Source of the DNA: Paraconiothyrium sp. Pb-2020
Lineage: Eukaryota > Ascomycota > Dothideomycetes > Pleosporales > Didymosphaeriaceae
Length of the DNA stretch: 64,000 bases
Direction: 5' to 3'
Assembly (NCBI GenBank): GCA_022419385.1
Contig: JAJUBI010000008.1
Location: forward strand, 1,612,001 to 1,676,000
The notes below the pieces were generated by a model. That model searched no databases. It saw only the letters and a program-made list of their open reading frames with translations, and was not told where the DNA came from. Position numbers and translations under genes: made by a program. The number at the start of each line of letters is the position of its first letter. Position 1 is the first letter of the stretch. This document shows positions 57,867-64,000 of this stretch, piece after piece.

Positions 57867-59228
57867 ATGAAGCGATCGGGATCTGGGCGTGTAGCGCGCA
57901 AAATTGGCACCTACGAGGACAGCTCCGCAGACAGCGCCAATAGCTCGAAAAACGAGTCGCAAAACCAGCCAGGTACGTTTTGCGCGTTCTTATTGCAAGC
58001 TTCTGTTTCTGACCTTCATAGGCGAGCCGTGCTAACTCACGGGGCAGAAACTGTAGTCAGAAGACCAACTTTCGGGAAAAGCAAGAAGCGCTCCTCCTTG
58101 CGCGTCTCCTTCGGCCCTGGCGACTCAGATGCGAACGATGGCGACGAATCGAGCGATGCCGGCGTTTTCACACCCAAGAAGTCTAATCTCAGTCGCATAG
58201 CTCTCGAAAAAAGTGCACAACTCAGAGCAAGATCACCCCTCGTGCAAGAGGCATCGCGACCCAGCACAGACGAGGACAGACCGAGCTATAGCAAAGACCA
58301 TCTCGCGGAACTGCGCAACTCTACCCCTTCGAAACCGAAAGATCTTAAACCATCAGCAGAAGAGGAAGAAGAGCAGCGAGCGCTTGACATTGCTTCTAAA
58401 TTCGGATCTGCCGCGCCCATATCTCTCGAACCTGAGACATCTGCAATTCCTACGCAGGCGGAGATCTTGGAGAAGAAAGCTAGGCGGAGACGGCTGGCGC
58501 AAGAGGAAAAAGCCTACGACGAGGATGAGGACAAACCGTGGGCTTCAGATGACGATGATGAATTTCGCACACATAGAAACGAGATTTCCCTGCGACCTAA
58601 GGACAAGTGGGGTGAAACACGCCTCGTTCGTGATGACGAAGACATAGCGGAAGGCTTCGATGATTTCGTCGAGGACGGAAAGATAGCGATGGGGCGGAAA
58701 GCAGAACGTGAGGTACAGCGACGACGGCGAGCTGAGATGGCTGAATTGATCAATGATGCTGAAGGTGGTTCGGGAGATGATGGTTCAGATGACTCAGAGG
58801 AAGAGCGCAACGCCGCGTTTGCTGCAGCGCAAGCTCGCTCGGGCAGATACGGACAGAAGGACCTCGACGAAGAAGACGGGGCCAGAACACCACCGCGGAT
58901 CACGCCGTTGCCTGATCTTGGAGATATTTTATCAAGTCTGCAATCAGACATAGACGCAAAGCAGCAAAGGCAAGAGCTGATTCGCCGGAAGCTGGAGGAA
59001 TTGAAGGAGGATAAGGTTCGTGTCGCCGAGCGGAAAGAGTATCTCCAACAGCAACTACAAGAAACTGCGGAAAAGTTCGAGAAGTTGCGACAAGAAGAGG
59101 GTCTACCGGCACTACCTTCGAATACTGGGAACAAACTGATCGCGGAGAGGGGCCTCGATAGTCTGGGTACAACACCTCTTGGAACAACGCCAATGGACAC
59201 GGGTTCGAGTGCTTCAGATGGAGAGTAG
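57867..59228 (+). CDS. Ntr2-like spliceosome disassembly factor
   Basis: Model: join(57867..57972, 58048..59228), 428 aa. The 75-nt intron has a GTACGT donor, a CTAAC branch site and a CAG acceptor, but it contains no stop and keeps frame, so a 453-aa retained form is also readable. The chain matches the NTR2/GCFC-N group: basic start MKRSGSGRVARKIG, then YSKDHLAELRNSTPSKPKDL and IPTQAEILEKKARRRRLA. Then come a coiled coil (QRQELIRRKLEELKED) and a Ser/Gly-rich tail. Ntr2 partners Ntr1/Spp382 and the helicase Prp43 to release spliced introns. Very acidic and basic stretches are normal for the family. Confidence 0.82.
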   Translation: MKRSGSGRVARKIGTYEDSSADSANSSKNESQNQPGTFCAFLLQASVSDLHRRAVLTHGAETVVRRPTFGKSKKRSSLRVSFGPGDSDANDGDESSDAGVFTPKKSNLSRIALEKSAQLRARSPLVQEASRPSTDEDRPSYSKDHLAELRNSTPSKPKDLKPSAEEEEEQRALDIASKFGSAAPISLEPETSAIPTQAEILEKKARRRRLAQEEKAYDEDEDKPWASDDDDEFRTHRNEISLRPKDKWGETRLVRDDEDIAEGFDDFVEDGKIAMGRKAEREVQRRRRAEMAELINDAEGGSGDDGSDDSEEERNAAFAAAQARSGRYGQKDLDEEDGARTPPRITPLPDLGDILSSLQSDIDAKQQRQELIRRKLEELKEDKVRVAERKEYLQQQLQETAEKFEKLRQEEGLPALPSNTGNKLIAERGLDSLGTTPLGTTPMDTGSSASDGE

Positions 59229-59418
59229 ATAATATCAATGCCACCAGCTGATATCCCGCGCTTTCGCGCTTTATACATGCTTGTTACAATGTTGGTATAC
59301 CACCACTCCCGACAACTCCACAATAGTGTACAAAGCGTCAACCTAGTATGAACTCCAATCCGGACTCCTGAAAATGCATGCTGAGCTTCCTTTTTCCCTC
59401 TTGTCGCGCACCCAACGA

Positions 59419-59713
59419 CTATGAATTTGCATCGATCTCCGCCCACACCTTCTTGATGTGCTCCCGCTTCTCCCTCGCCTCTTCGCGGTTCAATCGTGTG
59501 CGCTCGAGGCGCTGTGCACGAAGACACATGTTGACTTTGTACTTCGCATCGGTGCAGCCACCGAAGACTTTATGCATGAAGCCGCGGGCATGGCATTCAT
59601 CGAGCATGGCGACCACGTCGGCGCAGTCTGGGACCGTTAGCTGTCTCCGCCCTCACAGCTGTTAATCCAAGCTTACTCTTTTGGACCTCCTCAGTATGGA
59701 GATGGGGATGCAT
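59419..59713 (-). CDS. cmc2: Cmc2-type twin CX9C mitochondrial protein
   Basis: Model: complement(join(59419..59627, 59677..59713)), 81 aa; the 49-nt phase-1 intron joins EEVQKN to CADVVAMLDEC. Two CX9C motifs are exact (CADVVAMLDEC and CTDAKYKVNMC). The MHPHLHTEEVQ start is characteristic of Cmc2. The protein is imported into the intermembrane space by the Mia40 route and assists cytochrome c oxidase assembly. Its 3' end faces Ntr2 at 190 bp. Confidence 0.93.
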
Positions 59714-59942
59714 TGTGACCACGTGATATTAGATTTGTAGGAGAGGAAGAGGGACAATTGGCGGTACGCGTGGGTTTCCGTTGGCGTGGCGTGAACGGCT
59801 CTGAGGTTGAAGATGGTCGGATCGGGAAGTCACAAGATTTCGTGAACGCGGTCCGTGCGCTCTTACCTTTTCGCGCACCACGCTCCCCCGCAGCGTCGGT
59901 AGAAACAACATTCACGGCCGACACTTGAAAATCGAAGACACC
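59714..59942. promoter_or_regulatory. Divergent promoter, cmc2 and prefoldin subunit 2
   Basis: A 229-bp spacer, the shortest divergent one in the window, holding both promoters and leaders. No motif is certain. Confidence 0.4.
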
Positions 59943-60656
59943 ATGGCCTCTCAGGCTGCGTTAAAGAAGCAGCAGGGTAAGTGCTTGAATTTTCCCATGG
60001 TTTCGATGTTGGGAAGGGCACACGTTAACGTGATATCAGACCTACAAACCACATACCAAAACTACAAAAGCACGCTGCAGACAATAGCGTCAAAGATTGG
60101 TGACATCGAGCAGGAAACTGAGGAGCACAAGTATGCATCTCGTACCCCTCTCTATCATGAAGCTTCAAACTTTACCCCTGCATCATACACCGCTCTTCTC
60201 CTCTAGCTCTCCCCTCAGTAGGCAACCTGACACTGCCTTCCGAATCTGCTGCTCACCGCTACATTTCCTCCTGAATGGATCTGCAGACTAAATCTATGCA
60301 GGCTTGTACTGGAGACCCTGGAGCCACTACCAGGCGACCGGAAATGCTTCCGCATGATCAACGGCGTCCTAACTGAGCGGACAGTGAAGGAAGTCGTGCC
60401 GATCTTGAAAACGAATTCGGACGGTTTGAAGAAGGCGCTGGAGGAGCTTGTTAAGCAGTATAAGTCGAAACAAGAGGAGATGGAGAAGTGGAAGGTGAGT
60501 TTTGTCAAGTCATGTGCTTGCTGTGTTGCCCACGGACAAGTTCAGCTGAACACTCCCATGGAGTGGTTGAACGTCAGCTTGTGCGAGAAGCTTGCTGACT
60601 GCGTTACCTAACAGAAGAAGAATAACGTCCAGGTCGTCCAACAGCCAGGCCAGTAG
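59943..60656 (+). CDS. Prefoldin subunit 2
   Basis: Model: join(59943..59976, 60040..60130, 60302..60494, 60615..60656), 119 aa, introns of 63, 171 and 120 nt, all joins in phase. The two helices of the beta-type prefoldin coiled coil are visible: YQNYKSTLQTIASKIGDIEQE, then after the hairpin DGLKKALEELVKQYKSKQEE. Between them are CFRMINGVLTERTVKEVVP, the family signature. The tail KNNVQVVQQPGQ follows. Prefoldin (GimC) hands unfolded actin and tubulin to the CCT chaperonin. Confidence 0.93.
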
Positions 60657-62733
60657 TGGGAGCAGTGGAACATGAAGACCGGCGTACACATGCCGTGGTC
60701 TATGACAGGCGATGCATGGAGTTGTGCACGAGACCTCGAAGAAGTTTTCCCAAAGCCGGAACGATCTCTGCAGCTTGAGGGATCTCACTTGCTTCGACAT
60801 CACTCTGCATAGCTGGTCCAGAACTTCACCCCCACGCCGAGGGCGTAAGCCCGATACCTTACGCCCAGGCATCATTGTACAGCCGCAAGCTTGGTCGAAG
60901 TCGATATGCGTTGGCTGATTAGCTCGACCCTGAATGCTGACACGTTCGAACATGGGTAGGATGCTGCGAACCGAGCAATGAGTTGTTCATGACATGGTAA
61001 CACGACTAGCATAGTAATGAAGAATCGTCATCTGCACCAAGGGTCTGTCGGCTTCTCTGAAGCGTGTTCCCAGTGAACTGCTTGTCGCTGTTTCCACCCC
61101 GCCGGACTCGACAAGGCTGAGACGGCACGGCTCATTAATGGCTGCTGCGCGATGAGTTGGCCTTTAAGCTCAGCAGATCGACGCATTTTTTCTGCGCCGT
61201 CGACCCGTCTGCATGGATGGATCATCTATAGGATACCGTCATAATAAGCTCTGCAGCGAGGGCATCAGACGGAACAGTCGGTGAGTGGACGAGGCAGACG
61301 CCACCTCAGATGCAAGGTATATACGGGGATTGATGACGGTAGAGTGGTTGAGAGGACACATCCTGGGCAGTTCTGTCTTCGGCACGACCACGTAGGTCTG
61401 AGCCGGGATATAGCCTCACCCGTGTCGGCCAACGCAGCGTTCGCGGCGGAGCTGCAGTGACAGCGAACCGCGATGGCCAGGTAGGTCTGCAGGCGGATGG
61501 CGGGGGGCACGAGCGTCATCCTTCATGGCGGGGAGCGCAATCGCTAGGCGGGCAGCTCGACGAGAGGAACGCTATTTGGAGAGACAGTAGTTCTGCTGTG
61601 CTCGCTGTAGTGATACAGACGATGTTCAGATAGGAGCAAGCGATCCAGTAGGAGAAAAAGCAAGCGCGTTGCTAGAGCTCACAGGGCAGTCGAATGAGAG
61701 CTGACACCACACGATCACCCGCATATGCATGATCGACGGGCCTCTCGAACGGCCGCCTGCGCTGGGCTGGCTCGAGCACGGTGTGGGTGGCTCGTATTTC
61801 GGCCCGTGGCGTCGCCAGCAAACGCTCTGGAGAGTGGAGAGGGCGAATTGCCTCAGGAGCAGCGACTGGAGCATATTGAAACGGCGCGGGGGGATCAAGT
61901 AGGGTGCGGCGGCGGAAGCAGGATGAGGCTGTCTGAGGGGAAAACAGCGGGCGGGCCGCAGCGGGGAGCTGAAGGGGCCGGGGGGAGCCTAAATTCCTCG
62001 GGTTATGAGTGGAGCGGGCGCACATTTCGACGGCGCATCACCAGCTTCGATTCGCTCTCCGCGCTGCCTTTCTCTGCCAGCGCGCTCCGACTGGCTGCGC
62101 TCGCCACACGCCCAAGCGCGCCGCATCCTGGTGAGTCCCGCATCCGTCGCGCCGGCTAGCGTGTCTGGCCTGGTGGTGTCGCGCGCAAGCTCCTGTGAGC
62201 TGTTGAACGCAACGCAACGACCGACATCGTGTGCAGCCACCGCTCACGCCCGCTCCGCAGACAGACCGCCAGCAGCACGCGCCCTCCTGCGGCCGCTCCT
62301 GCGACCACTCGCGCACCGTCGCCTGCCCGCCTGCCCGTCCCCACCGCCCGCCATCGTGCCCCCAGCCCGCGGCGCGCGCCCTCCCGTCGCACACGGTGGA
62401 TAGTGACATCTGCCACGGTCGAACGACAAGAGCCAGGAGAGAGACATCGTAAGCCCGATCCAGCCGCGACGCTCAGCGGGCGTTCCGCTGCACCGCACCT
62501 CCCCTCCACTGCAACCTGCCCCCTTGCGCCTGGCCTCCGCCCTGCGCTGCCCTTTCCCTCCCTGCCCGCGCCGTCCTGTGCCCTCGCCGCCCGCATGACG
62601 CTAACTTGGCAGGCGTCGTCGCACCCACGAAGTGTGCTGCGCTGCATCCTCCCAGTGACGTGGACGCCAGCGAATAGCCAGCGCACACAGGCTCTCGCAA
62701 GCCGTGCTAGGGCCTGCAACAGGCCGAATAAAC
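60657..62733. other. Long intergenic region upstream of hapC
   Basis: About 2.1 kb. The part from 61700 to 62700 is very GC- and CpG-rich with many short open frames on both strands. It probably holds the promoter and a long leader of hapC. No domain-bearing frame or RNA gene was recognised. Confidence 0.45.
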
Positions 62734-63748
62734 ATGTCGTCCACCCCGCCCAAGAATGACGGCGTGGAACAAGCACCGCAGTCGCCTGACGATTCGGAGC
62801 CGCATATGGACAGAGAAGCTCAGGAAACACAAGCGCAGGGACTCGGGTACGAGTTTGAAGTCAAGGAACAGGACCGATGGCTTCCAATCGCCAATGGTGC
62901 GTCTATTTCACGTCTCCCCTCTGCCCTCTGATTTGCGCGCGCGACATTCTGCACGTCGACCGATTGCCCACGTCTGGCGTCGCTGGATGCCCGCATACCC
63001 GTCAATCGCGCGTCTGCCCCGTCTGCCTGCCGAATCACTACGTGCACCACCAAACGGCCGCCCTGCAGACGCGCCATGTCGTCCGCTTCCCCGCAGAGCA
63101 GCTCCTCGCCGCCACAGACGACGTCCAAGAACCCAAACTCTGCTGCTGCAGATGCTAACATACGCAATTTTGCTCCAGTCGCCCGCATCATGAAGATGGC
63201 CCTACCCGAGAACGCAAAGATTGCAAAGGAAGCAAAGGAATGCATGCAGGAATGCGTCAGCGAGTTCATCTCCTTCATCACGAGCGAAGGTGAGTCCCCA
63301 ATCGACCATCCACACCTCCATGGCCGCTGACCATGTGCCCAGCCAGCGAAAAGTGCCAGCAGGAAAAGCGCAAGACGGTCAACGGCGAGGACATATTGTT
63401 CGCCATGACTTCCTTGGGCTTCGAGAACTACTCGGAAGCGCTCAAGATCTATCTCTCACGGTACCGCGAGGTAAGCTACTAGACTCTCCTTCGCCCCCTT
63501 GCCTCCACTTGGCGAAGACACGTTCTGAACTCTTTATTGATTGGTGGCTCGAGACCCTCCTCGCAAATCAGAACAAACCCGCTGGGGCCAACCAGTTCAA
63601 TGCAGCAGGGTCCGCTGCAGGTGGCAATCCCGGCCCAGAGAATGCCCAACACCAGAACGTTCTGAGCGGCGACACGGAAATGGCCGACAACGACGGTACT
63701 GCCTTTGGCTACACCGTCCACAACGGAAACGGCGCCGCCGAGTTCTAA
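62734..63748 (+). CDS. hapC: CCAAT-binding factor subunit HapC (NF-YB)
   Basis: Model: join(62734..62896, 63179..63289, 63343..63470, 63572..63748), 192 aa, introns of 282, 53 and 101 nt. The histone-fold domain is unmistakable: EQDRWLPIANVARIMKMALP, then ENAKIAKEAKECMQECVSEF, FITSEASEKCQQEKRKTVNG and EDILFAMTSLGFENY. The first intron cuts exactly inside the DRWLPIAN-VARIMK region, as a phase-1 intron. A Gly/Asn-rich tail follows. HapC pairs with HapE (NF-YC) and HapB (NF-YA) to bind CCAAT boxes. In filamentous fungi the complex with HapX also senses iron and redox state. The last intron's acceptor (63571) is the least certain. Confidence 0.94.
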
Positions 63749-64000
63749 ACGCCGAGCCGCGGAAAAAAGACGTGAGCGAGAACTGCAAATCAAATCCGCA
63801 CTCACATCTTGTCTTGGGACGGCATCTTTGTCACCGGAAAAGACGGCGGTTACGCGACGATGAGTAGCAATGGCGGATCAGACTGTACGATTCATTTGGA
63901 GGGTTTCCATGGTTGATCTTGTACGAAGGTCGGAAGCGATTCTTTTCCGGCAAACTATCGGGGCATAGCATTGTCAGGGGTTCTGGTCGGACGTACTGAC
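63749..64000. other. hapC 3' flank
   Basis: The remaining 252 bases are the downstream flank of hapC. No further gene starts are recognisable. Confidence 0.45.

Noticed and set aside
58514..59527. 337-aa minus-strand open frame
   Set aside because: It is the complement of the Ntr2 coding exon, with Ser/Arg runs produced by reversed acidic codons.
62156..62830. 224-aa minus-strand frame upstream of hapC
   Set aside because: Low-complexity Arg/Gly/Ala sequence in CpG-rich DNA, overlapping the hapC start; no domain.

Overview
The window is nuclear DNA of a filamentous ascomycete (Pezizomycotina), most likely a Dothideomycete. Genes are about 2 kb apart on both strands. They carry short introns, mostly 45-75 nt with GTRNGT donors and YAG acceptors, and CTAAC-type branch sites are visible in several. 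The best-matching families (Rax2, HapC, Snx4, PL4 lyase, Lec1-type PX protein) look filamentous-fungal. No tRNA, rRNA, CRISPR array or intact transposon was seen. All exon joins were made by eye from reading frame, splice signals and family similarity.

Layout. 0-9 kb: a possible gene tail at the left edge, the polarity marker Rax2 (-) and a 14-TM-type MFS transporter (-). 10-19 kb: a disordered protein of unknown function (+), a secreted PL4 rhamnogalacturonan lyase (-), a dienelactone-hydrolase-like/SnoaL-like two-domain protein (-) and a TspO membrane protein (-). 19-32 kb: Ars2/Serrate (+), a Lec1-type PX protein (+), an F-box/JmjC oxygenase (-), eIF4A (+) and a Pcd1-type CoA Nudix hydrolase (+). 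32.3-33.7 kb: a gene-free island holding several unrelated tandem repeats. 33.7-45 kb: Snx4/Atg24 (-), Adk2 (-), LETM1/Mdm38 (+), a frameshifted Nop14 (-), a small conserved-looking protein with an overlapping uORF (+), NAD(P)HX dehydratase (+) and an AHL-lactonase-like metallo-beta-lactamase (-). 46-54 kb: an unknown basic disordered protein (+), a two-finger C2H2 protein (+) and a CLIP-170-type CAP-Gly protein (-). 55-64 kb: an APH-fold kinase (+), SmG (-), Ntr2 (+), Cmc2 (-), prefoldin subunit 2 (+) and the CCAAT-binding subunit HapC (+).

Most of this is housekeeping. RNA metabolism is well represented (Ars2, eIF4A, Nop14, SmG, Ntr2), but the genes are interleaved on both strands and do not form an operon-like unit. 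Several pairs are divergent over short spacers (SmG/Ntr2, Cmc2/prefoldin, Nop14/unknown) or convergent over 110-200 bp. I found no secondary-metabolite or defence cluster.

The points most worth checking are: seven net frameshifts confined to Nop14; the AiiA-like lactonase in a fungal chromosome; a probable GC-AG intron and a long repeat-bearing intron in the DLH-like gene; the minisatellite island at 32.3-33.5 kb; the overlapping uORF at 41.9 kb; and a frame-neutral 75-nt intron in Ntr2.
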